In this document: positions 8,138-16,684 of the stretch, piece by piece
Position numbering within the stretch: position 1 is the stretch's first letter
How the letters are laid out: every line of letters begins with the position of its first letter
NCBI RefSeq assembly: GCF_037546185.1
Contig: NZ_JAWMWH010000001.1
Coordinates: 744,001-808,000, forward strand
Reading direction: 5' to 3'
From: Nicoliella lavandulae
GTDB taxonomy: Bacteria; Bacillota; Bacilli; Lactobacillales; Lactobacillaceae
DNA: 64,000 bases
Position numbers and translations under genes: made by a program
The notes under the pieces: model-generated
What the model was told of the DNA's origin: nothing
The model's input: only the letters and a program-made list of their open reading frames with translations
Database searches by the model: none

Positions 8138-9943
8138 ATGAGTTATCAAGCGCTTTACCGGGTTTGGCGACCACAACGATTTGATGAATTAGTGGGTCAA
8201 CATGTCATTACCGAGACGTTAAAGAACACCATTATTACTGATCAAATTAGTCATGCATATCTGTTTGCCGGACCACGGGGAACCGGGAAAACATCTGCTG
8301 CAAAGATTTTTGCTAAGGCTGTTAACTGCCCAAACGTTAAAGATGGTGAGCCATGTAATGAATGTACGATTTGTCAGGCGATCACTAAGGGAACGTTAAA
8401 TGATGTAATTGAAATTGATGCTGCGTCTAATAACGGAGTCGATGAGATTCGAGACATTCGTGATAAGGCTAAGTATGCGCCAACTGAGGCCAAATATAAG
8501 GTCTACATCATTGATGAAGTGCATATGCTATCAACGGGGGCCTTTAATGCGTTATTAAAAACCCTTGAAGAACCACCAGCTAATGTGATCTTCATTTTGG
8601 CTACTACCGAACCCCATAAGTTACCAGCAACGATTATTTCGCGGACCCAACGCTTTGATTTCAAACGAATTCAGCCGAAGGATATTTTGGATCGCATGGA
8701 ATACATCCTAAATCAAAAGCATGTTGAATATGACGACCAGGCATTGCGGGTAATTGCTAAGTCAGCTGAAGGTGGGATGCGGGATGCTTTAAGCATTTTG
8801 GATCAAACCATGTCATATGGTGATGATAATGTGACCTATGAAAATGCACTGCAAGTTACGGGGAGCGTTACGACTTCATTGTTATTTGAATTTGTTAGTG
8901 AAGTGTTCCACCAGGATGTGAAGGCGGCGTTAGTCTCAGTTCGTAAAATTATGGATAGTGGTAAGGATGCCAATCAATTTATTGAGGACTTGATTAGCTA
9001 CTACCAAAATATTTTACTGTTTAAACAAGCACCAGAGATGGTGTTACAACAAGAACTGGGCATCGTTGATGATCAATTCAAACAACTAGCTGCTGAAGCA
9101 GATGCTAACGTTATCTATCAAATTATTGAGAACATTAATGATATTCAACAACAAATGCGTTATACGATTCACCCAGACGTCTATTTAGAAGTCTTAACGG
9201 TTAAAATTGCAACGTTGAGTAAGGCTAGCTCGGCGCAAAATCCAAATGCTGCTGAATTACAGTCATTGAACGATGAAATTACTGACTTAAAGCAACAAAT
9301 TCAGACTCTAAAACAAAATGCCGGTGCACAGCCGGACCAAGGCCAAGGCGCATCAACGAATGCTAATGGTCAACCCGCAAATCCTACTCCACAGCGAATG
9401 GCTAATCCAGACGCTTCAGCTGCTAAACCAGCCAAAGTGAACCTTACTAAGATCTATCCAATTTTAGATGCTGCAACTAGAAGCGACTTGAATCGCGTCC
9501 AAGGAGCTTGGGAAGAGTTATTGCAAAACTTAGATGTAGTTTATAGATCTTTAATGAATATTACGAAACCAGTTGCTGCTAGCGACAGTGGGGTTGTGGT
9601 ATCATTTAGTTATGATATTTTTTACCAAAAGGCAACTAGTGATAGTTCATTAAGTGACGCAGTTGGTAATGGATTGGATCGAATTATTGGATATACGCCG
9701 GACTTAGTGTTTGTACCAGAAGAACAATGGCAACAAATTCGTAAAGACTATGTATACCATAGAAGAAACCAATCGCATCAAGCTAAGCCGAGTTCGAATG
9801 CGGCTGCTGATCAGTCAACTGCTGAACAGTCACATTCAGATGATTCATCTTTGGAGTCATCAAGTAGTGAACCAGAAGATGAAATCGTAACGAAGGCAGC
9901 AGAGTTATTTGGTAATGATATTTTAAATATAAAAAATGATTAA
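8138..9943 (+). CDS. dnaX: DNA polymerase III subunit gamma/tau
   Basis: The 601-residue clamp-loader ATPase has Walker A GPRGTGKT at residues 45-52, a zinc module CPNVKDGEPCNECTIC, Walker B IIDEVHML, sensor 1 ATTEPHKLPATIISRTQRFD, and sensor 2 GGMRDALSILDQ. A Gln/Ala/Pro-rich linker (about residues 370-435) leads to a tau-like C-terminal domain that should contact the replicative polymerase. The tail after about residue 540 is acidic and Ser-rich. It starts at ATG 8138 after GGGGAGGAA. The order dnaX-ybaB-recR is the usual one. I saw no convincing internal frameshift signal. Confidence 0.96.
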   Translation: MSYQALYRVWRPQRFDELVGQHVITETLKNTIITDQISHAYLFAGPRGTGKTSAAKIFAKAVNCPNVKDGEPCNECTICQAITKGTLNDVIEIDAASNNGVDEIRDIRDKAKYAPTEAKYKVYIIDEVHMLSTGAFNALLKTLEEPPANVIFILATTEPHKLPATIISRTQRFDFKRIQPKDILDRMEYILNQKHVEYDDQALRVIAKSAEGGMRDALSILDQTMSYGDDNVTYENALQVTGSVTTSLLFEFVSEVFHQDVKAALVSVRKIMDSGKDANQFIEDLISYYQNILLFKQAPEMVLQQELGIVDDQFKQLAAEADANVIYQIIENINDIQQQMRYTIHPDVYLEVLTVKIATLSKASSAQNPNAAELQSLNDEITDLKQQIQTLKQNAGAQPDQGQGASTNANGQPANPTPQRMANPDASAAKPAKVNLTKIYPILDAATRSDLNRVQGAWEELLQNLDVVYRSLMNITKPVAASDSGVVVSFSYDIFYQKATSDSSLSDAVGNGLDRIIGYTPDLVFVPEEQWQQIRKDYVYHRRNQSHQAKPSSNAAADQSTAEQSHSDDSSLESSSSEPEDEIVTKAAELFGNDILNIKND

Positions 9944-9957
9944 AGGATGTTGTTAAT

Positions 9958-10269
9958 ATGATGAACGGAATGAACATGAACAAAATGCTTAAGCAAGTTA
10001 AGCAAATGCAAAAGCAAATGGGTGCCGAACAAGAAGAATTAAATAAGCAAGAATTTACAGGAGCTGCACCTGACGATATGGTTAAGGTTGTCTTCACTGG
10101 TGACCGTAAAATGAAGGATATGCAAATTAACCCAGAAGCAATCGATCCAGATGACCCTGATATGTTATCTGACTTAGTATTAGCTGCAGTTAATGACGCA
10201 TTAGCCAAAATTGACGATGCTACTCAAAGCACTCTTGGTAAGTACACCAAGGGTATGCCTGGAATGTAA
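9958..10269 (+). CDS. Nucleoid-associated protein, YbaB/EbfC family
   Basis: This small 103-residue DNA-binding protein family dimerises and coats DNA. The Met-rich N-terminus (MMNGMNMNKMLKQVKQMQKQ), the central F-T-G-A segment and the C-terminal DAxxKxxxxTQSTLGKYTKG motif are typical. It lies 14 bases after dnaX and 18 before recR, in the classical dnaX-ybaB-recR operon linked to recombination repair. Its detailed cellular role is poorly defined in the family. Confidence 0.94.
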   Translation: MMNGMNMNKMLKQVKQMQKQMGAEQEELNKQEFTGAAPDDMVKVVFTGDRKMKDMQINPEAIDPDDPDMLSDLVLAAVNDALAKIDDATQSTLGKYTKGMPGM

Positions 10270-10287
10270 TATAAAGAAGGAATTTGA

Positions 10288-10887
10288 ATGCAATACCCAG
10301 AACCAATTGCAAAATTAATTGATAGTTACATGCATCTACCTGGGATTGGCCGCAAGACGGCAGTTCGATTAGCTTACTTTACTGTTGATATGGATAAAGG
10401 CGATATTGCTAACTTTGCTACTGCCTTGACTGACACTAAGGATAAGCTTCGTTACTGTTCCATTTGTGGTAACTTAACTGATGAAGACCCATGTGAAATT
10501 TGCCGTGACCCTAGTCGTGATCAATCGCGCATTATAGTGGTTGAACAGCCCAAGGATATCATGGTTATGGAACGAATGAAGGATTATCATGGGCTATATC
10601 ATGTCTTAGGTGGTGTACTATCACCATTGGATGGAACGGGGCCAGACGAATTAAATGTCCGGTCTTTAATTAAACGGCTTCAAGATAACGAAGCAGTAAA
10701 GGAAGTAATTATTGCTACCAATGCCACTCCAGAAGGAGAAGCCACTGCAATGTATCTTTCAAAATTAATTAAACCGGCTGGCATTAAAGTAACTCGTTTA
10801 GCGCACGGCCTTTCAGTTGGTAGTGACATTGAATATGCTGATGACATGACTTTATTCAAGGCAATTCAAGGTCGGACCGAAATTTAG
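10288..10887 (+). CDS. recR: Recombination mediator RecR
   Basis: The 199-residue protein acts with RecO (and RecF) to load RecA onto gapped DNA. It shows the N-terminal helix-hairpin-helix LPGIGRKTAVRLAYF, the four-cysteine zinc finger CSICGNLTDEDPCEIC near residue 57, a Toprim domain with IVVEQPKDIMVMER and the ATNATPEGEATAMYL motif, and the C-terminal RLAHGLSVGSDIEYAD. It is in operon with dnaX-ybaB upstream and yaaL 12 bases downstream. Confidence 0.97.
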   Translation: MQYPEPIAKLIDSYMHLPGIGRKTAVRLAYFTVDMDKGDIANFATALTDTKDKLRYCSICGNLTDEDPCEICRDPSRDQSRIIVVEQPKDIMVMERMKDYHGLYHVLGGVLSPLDGTGPDELNVRSLIKRLQDNEAVKEVIIATNATPEGEATAMYLSKLIKPAGIKVTRLAHGLSVGSDIEYADDMTLFKAIQGRTEI

Positions 10888-10899
10888 GAGCGAATTTTT

Positions 10900-11148
10900 A
10901 TGTTTGGCAGAAGAACCAGTGGTAAGAAAACGAAAGCTGAATACGACCAACGATTATTGGATGCCATCGATAATGCTAAATCTGAATGGTCACGAGCTCA
11001 AGAAACTCAAAATGCTATTTCAGAGGTGGATGGTGAAGTGCTAGCCCAGACGCAATTAGCGCGTTGTAAATATCTTTATTTATATCGGGAAGCTAGAATT
11101 CGCAACGTCCACAATAACCGGATCCAGTCATCTGTATTTGACTACTAA
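10900..11148 (+). CDS. yaaL: YaaL-family protein (DUF2508)
   Basis: The 82-residue hydrophilic protein follows recR by 12 bases, as in Bacillus and lactobacilli. A tyrosine/arginine-rich C-terminal stretch (LARCKYLYLYREARIR) is typical of DUF2508. The function is unknown. Assignment rests on size, composition and context. It is the last gene before a strong terminator. Confidence 0.85.
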   Translation: MFGRRTSGKKTKAEYDQRLLDAIDNAKSEWSRAQETQNAISEVDGEVLAQTQLARCKYLYLYREARIRNVHNNRIQSSVFDY

Positions 11149-11150
11149 TT

Positions 11151-11182
11151 AAAACCGAATCAAAATTTTGATTCGGTTTTTG
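11151..11182 (+). terminator. Terminator after yaaL
   Basis: A 30-bp perfect palindrome begins AAAACCGAATCAAAA and ends in a T run. It separates the dnaX operon from tmk. Confidence 0.9.
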
Positions 11183-11184
11183 TT

Positions 11185-11213
11185 TTGCGAAAAAATACGC
11201 AATCAAGTACAAT
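11185..11213 (+). promoter_or_regulatory. Promoter of the tmk-darA-holB operon
   Basis: TTGCGA (11185-11190) and TACAAT (11208-11213) have ideal 17-base spacing, directly after the yaaL terminator. Confidence 0.75.
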
Positions 11214-11241
11214 TAAGTTAATAGAAAATAAAGGATAGTTG

Positions 11242-11889
11242 ATGATGAATAAAAATTTTATTACGTTTGAAGGCTCTGATGGCGCTGGTAAAACCACGGC
11301 CCTCGATCGAGTAGTTGCAACGTTAAATGATTCAATTTCGACGCCCATTCTACGGACGCGTGAGCCCGGTGGCGACCGTATCTCAGAACAGATTCGCAAT
11401 GTGATTTTAAATCGTGATAATGATGAAATCGATGCTAAAACTGAGGCATTATTGTATGCAGCAGCACGACGCCAACACCTAGTAATGGAAGTATTGCCGG
11501 CCTTGGCTAAGCATCAATTGGTATTTTGTGATCGCTACTTAGATAGTTCACTAGCGTATCAAGGCGGTGGTCGTCAATTGGGGGTCCAAGCAGTTAATGA
11601 TATGAATCAATTCGCAACCGGGGGACTGACGCCGGGGCTTACGATTTATTTTGACTTGCCAGTTGAAATTGGGCTTAAGCGAATTGCCGATAATCGTTCT
11701 GATGATGAAGTGAACCGATTAGACGTTGAGGAAGTTTCTTTTTATAAGCGGGTTCATGAAACCTATAATCAATTGGCTCTTGATCATCCTGAACGGATCG
11801 TTAAAGTCGATGCTACGCAACAGCCTGACCAAGTCTATGATGCAGTATTAACCATTTTACGTGATTATTTAAACAGGAGTGATAAATAA
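11242..11889 (+). CDS. tmk: Thymidylate kinase
   Basis: Phosphorylates dTMP to dTDP for DNA synthesis. It has the P-loop FEGSDGAGKTTAL at the N-terminus, the DRX motif FCDRYLDSSLAYQG and a lid region with GLKRIADNRSDD. At 215 residues it is of normal length. Start choices are TTG 11239, ATG 11242 and ATG 11245; the AAGGA at 11231-11235 best suits the ATGs. The stop overlaps the darA start by one base (TAATG), indicating translational coupling. Confidence 0.96.
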   Translation: MMNKNFITFEGSDGAGKTTALDRVVATLNDSISTPILRTREPGGDRISEQIRNVILNRDNDEIDAKTEALLYAAARRQHLVMEVLPALAKHQLVFCDRYLDSSLAYQGGGRQLGVQAVNDMNQFATGGLTPGLTIYFDLPVEIGLKRIADNRSDDEVNRLDVEEVSFYKRVHETYNQLALDHPERIVKVDATQQPDQVYDAVLTILRDYLNRSDK

Positions 11890-12215
11890 TGAAGTTATTA
11901 ATTGCAGTGATTCAAGATAAGGATACAAGCGAATTACAAGAAGAGTTCATTAAAAACAATATTCGAGCAACTAAGTTATCAACTACCGGTGGCTTTTTAA
12001 AATCAGGGAATACCACTTACATGATCGGAATTGAAGATGAAAAGGTAGATAAGGTTTTAGACATTATTAAGACCATCTCCAGAACCCGCAAGAAGTATAT
12101 GACGCCACCAGTAAACTTAGATGGTGGTGCGAATGAAGGTTCATACCCAGTTAAGATTCAAGTGGGTGGCGCAACGGTAATGATCTTACCAATGGACCAA
12201 TTTTATCAATTCTAA
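11889..12215 (+). CDS. darA: Cyclic di-AMP receptor, PII-like (DarA/YaaQ family)
   Basis: The 108-residue PII-like signalling protein of the DUF970 family is known to bind cyclic di-AMP as a trimer. Conserved features are the early MKLLIAVIQDKD strand, the ligand loop ATKLSTTGGFLKSGNTTYMI, and the C-terminal VQVGG-like segment (IQVGGATVMILPMDQF). It overlaps tmk and holB by one base each, a fully coupled operon as in Bacillus tmk-darA. A KimA-like potassium importer, another c-di-AMP-controlled protein in Bacillus, lies at 23.2 kb. Confidence 0.92.
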   Translation: MKLLIAVIQDKDTSELQEEFIKNNIRATKLSTTGGFLKSGNTTYMIGIEDEKVDKVLDIIKTISRTRKKYMTPPVNLDGGANEGSYPVKIQVGGATVMILPMDQFYQF

Positions 12216-13240
12216 TGTCAATGGAAAAATTGACGGCTGAAGAAATCATTAATAGTGCGAATGTAAAACAACCTGAGTTGACTAGCCATTTTAGTCAGGT
12301 GATTACTAGCCACGATTTGACCCATTCATATTTATTCTGTGGAGAACCTGGTTCTGGTAAGATGGCAGTAGCGATGGAAGTGACAATGGCGCTGTTTTGT
12401 CTTAATGTAAAGGACGGTCGCCCATGTGGCAAGTGTAATGAATGCATGCGAATTGCCAGTCATCAACATCCAGACGTAGTCATCGTGGAACCAGACGGTA
12501 ATAGCATTAAAATTGATCAAGTTCGGATGTTAAAAGCAGAGTTTTCCAAGAGTGCAGTTGAGGGGAACCAAAAGGCATTTATTATCTATGGCGCTGATAA
12601 AATGACGACGGAAGCAGCTAATAGTCTGCTTAAATTTATTGAAGAGCCAGTTGGTAACGTTGTTTCATTTTTATTAACTGATAATAAGGCATTGATTCTG
12701 CCAACGATTATTTCACGAACTCAATTAGTGGAATTTCCATCATTGCCACCAGCTGTGTTTATCTCAGAACTTGAGCAACTCGGTGTTAATGCGACGCAGT
12801 TTAATTTAATTCAGTCTTTGACAAATAATATTGCGACCGTTAAGCAATGGCAAGAAAATGATTGGTTATCGAAAATCCAACAGGTAATTAGTCAATGGTT
12901 CCTGCAATTGAATAAGCACAGTCCAATTGCGTTTACCATGGTACAAACGGATATTATGCCATTGGTCAATAATCGAGATGGTCAACGCATTGTTTTAGAT
13001 ATGTTAATTGAAGTTTGGCGTGATGTATTGGATGTTAAATTTAATGCAATTACTGATGATGATTTGAAGTTTCCACAAATTAGTGCACAGATTCATCAAA
13101 TTGCGTTTAAAATTCCTAAGCAACAGTTATTGGCAATCATTGAACTAATGTTGAAGAACAACGGTGATTTAGCACTTAATATTAATTTTCAAAATATCCT
13201 TGAGGCAACAACGTTGAGATCACTAAATATATTGGAATAA
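12215..13240 (+). CDS. holB: DNA polymerase III subunit delta'
   Basis: The 341-residue clamp-loader subunit is homologous to the N-terminal part of DnaX. It has a P-loop-like FCGEPGSGKMAVAME with the usual Thr/Ser replaced by Met, so ATP hydrolysis is doubtful, as expected of delta'. The zinc-binding cysteines CLNVKDGRPCGKCNEC, IIYGADKMTTEAANSLLKF and the sensor LPTIISRTQLVEF are clear. The start ATG overlaps the darA stop; a second ATG six bases later is possible. The C-terminal third is divergent, as is common. Confidence 0.93.
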   Translation: MSMEKLTAEEIINSANVKQPELTSHFSQVITSHDLTHSYLFCGEPGSGKMAVAMEVTMALFCLNVKDGRPCGKCNECMRIASHQHPDVVIVEPDGNSIKIDQVRMLKAEFSKSAVEGNQKAFIIYGADKMTTEAANSLLKFIEEPVGNVVSFLLTDNKALILPTIISRTQLVEFPSLPPAVFISELEQLGVNATQFNLIQSLTNNIATVKQWQENDWLSKIQQVISQWFLQLNKHSPIAFTMVQTDIMPLVNNRDGQRIVLDMLIEVWRDVLDVKFNAITDDDLKFPQISAQIHQIAFKIPKQQLLAIIELMLKNNGDLALNINFQNILEATTLRSLNILE

Positions 13241-13261
13241 TTGATAAGGGTGAAGTTAACA

Positions 13262-13612
13262 TTGAATAATAAAGAATTATATAACGGTTTTAAAAATATG
13301 GAATCACAAACAAAGCTAATGTTGACTCGTTTTTCTGAATTGCGTGATGGTATGAACGAAGTGTTAGAAAAAAATACCGAATTGGAAATTGAAAATCAAC
13401 ACCTAAGGGAATTGTTGGAATCAAAGACCAAGGAATCAACTAGTCAAAAAGTGCCTACCAATAATCGGAAGCCAGCTAAGCACAGTGAATCACGTAAGAC
13501 TCTGGAAAAGCTATTTAACGAAGGGTTTCATGTTTGCAATCAGTTTTATGGTAAACCCCGTGAAAATGGTGAAGGCTGCATGTTCTGTGACGAAATTATT
13601 AATCGAAAATAA
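13262..13612 (+). CDS. yabA: Replication initiation control protein YabA
   Basis: A 116-residue regulator that in Bacillus binds DnaA and DnaN and restrains initiation. It has an N-terminal coiled coil (about residues 5-60, NMESQTKLMLTRFSELRDGM) and a C-terminal zinc-finger region with FHVCNQFYGKPR and GCMFCDEII. I place the start at TTG 13262 behind AAGGGTGAAG, because the encoded MNNKELYNGFKNMESQ matches the family N-terminus; the TTG at 13241 would overlap its own ribosome-binding site. The gene lies between holB and rsmI, the standard position. Confidence 0.92.
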   Translation: MNNKELYNGFKNMESQTKLMLTRFSELRDGMNEVLEKNTELEIENQHLRELLESKTKESTSQKVPTNNRKPAKHSESRKTLEKLFNEGFHVCNQFYGKPRENGEGCMFCDEIINRK

Positions 13613-13629
13613 GAAAGATAGGGATCAAA

Positions 13630-14514
13630 TTGCAAGTTCAACACAGTTTTACTAATCAAAATATCGGAACGCTATATTTGGTACCAACGCCTATCGGTAA
13701 TTTGGATGACATGACTTTTAGAGCTGTTAAAGTGTTAAAGGCCGTGGATTTAATTGCTGCTGAAGACACTCGAAACACCCAAAAGTTGTTAAATCATTTT
13801 GAAATTGATACTAAAGAAATTAGCTTTCACGAGCATAATACGATGCAACGGATTCCAGAATTAATTGAAAAATTGAAGCAGGGGATGAATATTGCACAAG
13901 CTAGTGATGCGGGGATGCCATCCATTAGTGATCCTGGTCACGAACTAGTGGTTGCATGTATTAATGAAGATATTCCAGTAGTTCCACTACCAGGGGCCAA
14001 TGCAGGATTGACCGGGTTAATTGCTTCTGGATTGTCGCCCCAACCATTTTATTTTTATGGCTTTTTAGATCGTAAACCAAGTGATCAAATTGCTGAATTA
14101 GAGGCTTTAAACCAACACCAGGAAACATTTATTTTATATGAAGCTCCCCATCGCCTTAAAAAGACCCTTAAGAACATGCAAAAGGTATTAGGCGCTGATC
14201 GCAAATCCGTTTTATGTCGTGAACTCACCAAGCGGTATGAAGATTTTCATCGAGGAACAATAGCAGAATTGCTAGACTGGGCCGAAAATAACAAAATTAT
14301 GGGTGAGTTCGTGATCATTGTGCAGGGAAACGTTAATGCTGTTGATGATGATCCTGAAGCAGATGCCTTAGCCGGATTATCAATGCCCGAACAGGTTGAT
14401 TATTGGATTGAACAGGGTGATAAGCCGAACGCAGCCATTAAGAAAGTCGCTAAACTGCACGGCCTCAAGAAGCAGGCAGTATATGATATTTATCATCAAA
14501 TTGAAAAGGAGTAG
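13630..14514 (+). CDS. rsmI: 16S rRNA (cytidine1402-2'-O)-methyltransferase RsmI
   Basis: The 294-residue tetrapyrrole-methylase-fold enzyme 2'-O-methylates C1402 at the ribosomal P site. Typical segments are GTLYLVPTPIGNLDDMTFRA, AAEDTRNTQKLL, ISFHEHN, QASDAGMPSISDPGHELV, LPGANA and LYEAPHRLKKTL, with RELTKRYEDFHRGT in the second half. It starts at TTG 13630 after GAAAGATAGGGA. The extra C-terminal region (after residue 235) includes a KPNAAIKKVAKLHGLKKQAVY helix-turn-helix-like segment that is common in Firmicute homologues. Confidence 0.95.
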   Translation: MQVQHSFTNQNIGTLYLVPTPIGNLDDMTFRAVKVLKAVDLIAAEDTRNTQKLLNHFEIDTKEISFHEHNTMQRIPELIEKLKQGMNIAQASDAGMPSISDPGHELVVACINEDIPVVPLPGANAGLTGLIASGLSPQPFYFYGFLDRKPSDQIAELEALNQHQETFILYEAPHRLKKTLKNMQKVLGADRKSVLCRELTKRYEDFHRGTIAELLDWAENNKIMGEFVIIVQGNVNAVDDDPEADALAGLSMPEQVDYWIEQGDKPNAAIKKVAKLHGLKKQAVYDIYHQIEKE

Positions 14515-15276
14515 TTGATCATTAGTCCGAAAGAATTTAGTGAAACCCACCGGGTAACTTACTACGAAACTGACAATCAAAACCGGGTCACAATTCAAAT
14601 GTTGGTTAATATGGCTATTTTAGTTTCTGAAGATCAAAATGAATCGCTAGGGCTTACTGAGGAACACATGCTATCATTTGGCGTAACGTGGGTCGTGATT
14701 CAATATGATATGACAATCGACCATCTTCCTAAGACAGATGAACATATTACGCTGAAGACACGGTCCACTTCTTACAATAAATTTTTTGCATTTCGAGAAT
14801 TTTGGATTTTGGATGCTGATGGACAACAATGTGCATACATTAAGAGCTTATGGGTCATGATGAGTATGACCAAACGAAAATTGGCACCCATTCCACCTGA
14901 ATTAGTGGAACCCTATCATTCAGAAGCGGTTAAGTTAACACCACGTTTGAAGAAACCCAAACGCATCGATAACCATGCCGCACATCGTGAATATCGAATC
15001 CGGTATAGCGACATTGACACCAATATTCATGTTAACAATACGCGATATTTGGACTGGATGATCGATGTATTACCATATGAATTCTTGGTGCATCATCAAC
15101 CCACCCACATTAACTTAAAGTATGATAATGAAGTCCGTTATGGAAATGTGATTGAAAGTGACTATGAACAACTCGATGTTGATGGTCAATTGGTTACAAA
15201 ACATGAGATTAATAACAACGGTAAATTAGCAGCAGTGGCTAATTTTACGTGGCGTCAAGATAGTGAAGTAGATTAA
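14515..15276 (+). CDS. fat: Acyl-ACP thioesterase
   Basis: The 253-residue double hot-dog protein of the FatA/acyl-ACP thioesterase family hydrolyses acyl-ACP to release fatty acid. The N-terminal hot-dog starts with HRVTYYETDNQNRVTI. The second hot-dog has YRIRYSDIDTNIHVNNTRYLDW, with the Asp/Asn-His-Asn arrangement of the active site, and ends with VANFTWR. It starts at TTG 14515 immediately after the rsmI stop, with AAAGGAG at 14505-14511 spaced only 3 bases away, so the start is a little uncertain. The gene is followed by a terminator that overlaps its stop codon. Confidence 0.9.
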   Translation: MIISPKEFSETHRVTYYETDNQNRVTIQMLVNMAILVSEDQNESLGLTEEHMLSFGVTWVVIQYDMTIDHLPKTDEHITLKTRSTSYNKFFAFREFWILDADGQQCAYIKSLWVMMSMTKRKLAPIPPELVEPYHSEAVKLTPRLKKPKRIDNHAAHREYRIRYSDIDTNIHVNNTRYLDWMIDVLPYEFLVHHQPTHINLKYDNEVRYGNVIESDYEQLDVDGQLVTKHEINNNGKLAAVANFTWRQDSEVD

Positions 15277-15294
15277 AATCTAGTTCACTTTTTT
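15262..15294 (+). terminator. Terminator of the rsmI-fat end of the operon
   Basis: AGTGAAGTAGAT and ATCTAGTTCACT pair with one G-G mismatch across a TAAA loop that contains the stop codon, followed by six T. Confidence 0.75.
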
Positions 15295-15372
15295 ATTTTA
15301 TTCCAAATGGTATATAATACATTTGAGATATAATTAATCCGAGGATTTAATTGAACAGGGAGATATTATTTT

Positions 15373-16086
15373 ATGAAAGTTTTAGCACTGGACACTTCTA
15401 ACCGTCCCTTGAGCATTGCGGTATTAGAAGATGCTAACATTTTAGCAACAACGACGACTACAACGCACCAAAAGCACGCTCAATATTTATTGCCAATTAT
15501 TAATGATTTAATGGTGGATTGTGGCTTTCAACCAGCTGATTTAGATCGTATCGTAGTAGCATATGGTCCTGGTTCATATACTGGAATCCGGATTGCCACT
15601 GCCACTGCGAAGGTATTGGCATTTACATTAGGGATTGACTTAGTGGGAGTATCTAGTTTACAAACCCTTGCGTTAAACGTAACTACGGAAGGACAATTAG
15701 TTAATCCGATGTTTGATGCGCGGAATCAAAATTTATTTACCGGCCTCTATCGAATTAAAAACGGGGTCCCCGAAGTGGTAATTCCAGATCAACACGTTGA
15801 ACTGTCTGATTGGTTAGCTCAATTGGCTAAATATCAAGATGAATCCATTGTTGGCTTAGCGGATGCTAACCACTTTACTAATGATTTACCAAATACATTT
15901 ACAATGATTGACAACTTAGATAACCTCCCCCAAGCTGCCAACTTGGGACTGTATGGACAACACCTAACTCCAGTGCAGGATATTGATGCATTCGTACCCA
16001 ATTACTTACGGTTAACGAAGGCTGAAGCAGATTGGCAAAAACTACACCCAGAAGAGGATTCAAATTCATATGTTGAAAAAATTTAA
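15373..16086 (+). CDS. tsaB: tRNA t6A biosynthesis protein TsaB
   Basis: The 237-residue ASKHA-fold partner of TsaD is needed to make threonylcarbamoyladenosine at position 37 of ANN-decoding tRNAs. Diagnostic motifs are VLALDTSNRPLSIAVLED at the N-terminus, HAQYLLPIINDLM and VAYGPGSYTGIRIATATAK near residue 65. It precedes rimI (17-base overlap) and tsaD, the usual triplet. Two TATAAT-like hexamers occur upstream (15313-15318 and 15329-15334) but neither has a clear -35. It starts at ATG 15373 after CAGGGAG. Confidence 0.95.
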   Translation: MKVLALDTSNRPLSIAVLEDANILATTTTTTHQKHAQYLLPIINDLMVDCGFQPADLDRIVVAYGPGSYTGIRIATATAKVLAFTLGIDLVGVSSLQTLALNVTTEGQLVNPMFDARNQNLFTGLYRIKNGVPEVVIPDQHVELSDWLAQLAKYQDESIVGLADANHFTNDLPNTFTMIDNLDNLPQAANLGLYGQHLTPVQDIDAFVPNYLRLTKAEADWQKLHPEEDSNSYVEKI

Positions 16087-16669
16087 GAATTGGTACCAAG
16101 GGCTGTTCTCAAAAAGTGATCGCTTATTTCGTAAACAACAAATGGTGGTTAAGAACCACATTGTTGAAATTAAAAATGATAAATACTTCATCGGTAAGGC
16201 AATGGTCACCGATGTGCCAGAATTACTTAAGATTGAAAAGTCCGTTTATGATGGTCAAACCCCATGGAATTATACAGCAATGCTAAAGGAATTAAAGCGT
16301 AGTGATGATCGATTATACCTGGTAATTCGCTACCATGATCAGTTAGTAGCGTTTATTGGTTGTGCGTTCTGGGAGAAAAACCAGGAATGTCACATTACCA
16401 ATCTGGCAGTTCAAAAGGAATTTCAGCATCGTGGATTAGCTTATTTCCTATTGACCGTAGTGATCAAAAAGGCACGTAAAATTGATTATTCTAAGATTAC
16501 CCTAGAGGTCCGTAGTAGTAATCACCATGCCCAACATCTTTACACTGACCTTGGCTTCAAGCGGACGGGAATTAAACTCCATTACTATGTTGATAATCAA
16601 GAGGATGCTATCGACATGAGCTTAGATATTCGAGAAATGGATACGCGGCCTAATAACTACGGCTTATAG
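16070..16669 (+). CDS. rimI: GNAT N-acetyltransferase, RimI-like
   Basis: The 199-residue protein has a C-terminal GNAT domain (about residues 45-190) with the acetyl-CoA loop VQKEFQHRGLAYFLL and the terminal LEVRSSNHHAQHLYTDLGF that is characteristic of RimI, the ribosomal protein S18 N-terminal alanine acetyltransferase. A basic N-terminal extension of about 40 residues is present. It overlaps tsaB by 17 bases and precedes tsaD by 15, a conserved arrangement. The true substrate is not proven; many RimI-like proteins acetylate several targets. Confidence 0.88.
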   Translation: MLKKFKNWYQGLFSKSDRLFRKQQMVVKNHIVEIKNDKYFIGKAMVTDVPELLKIEKSVYDGQTPWNYTAMLKELKRSDDRLYLVIRYHDQLVAFIGCAFWEKNQECHITNLAVQKEFQHRGLAYFLLTVVIKKARKIDYSKITLEVRSSNHHAQHLYTDLGFKRTGIKLHYYVDNQEDAIDMSLDIREMDTRPNNYGL

Positions 16670-16684
16670 TCTGGAGGAAAAAAC

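Noticed and set aside
8138..9943. Programmed frameshift in dnaX making separate gamma and tau
   Set aside because: I saw no A-AAA-AAG slip site with a following stem, although I did not scan exhaustively; a single full-length tau-like product is the simpler reading.
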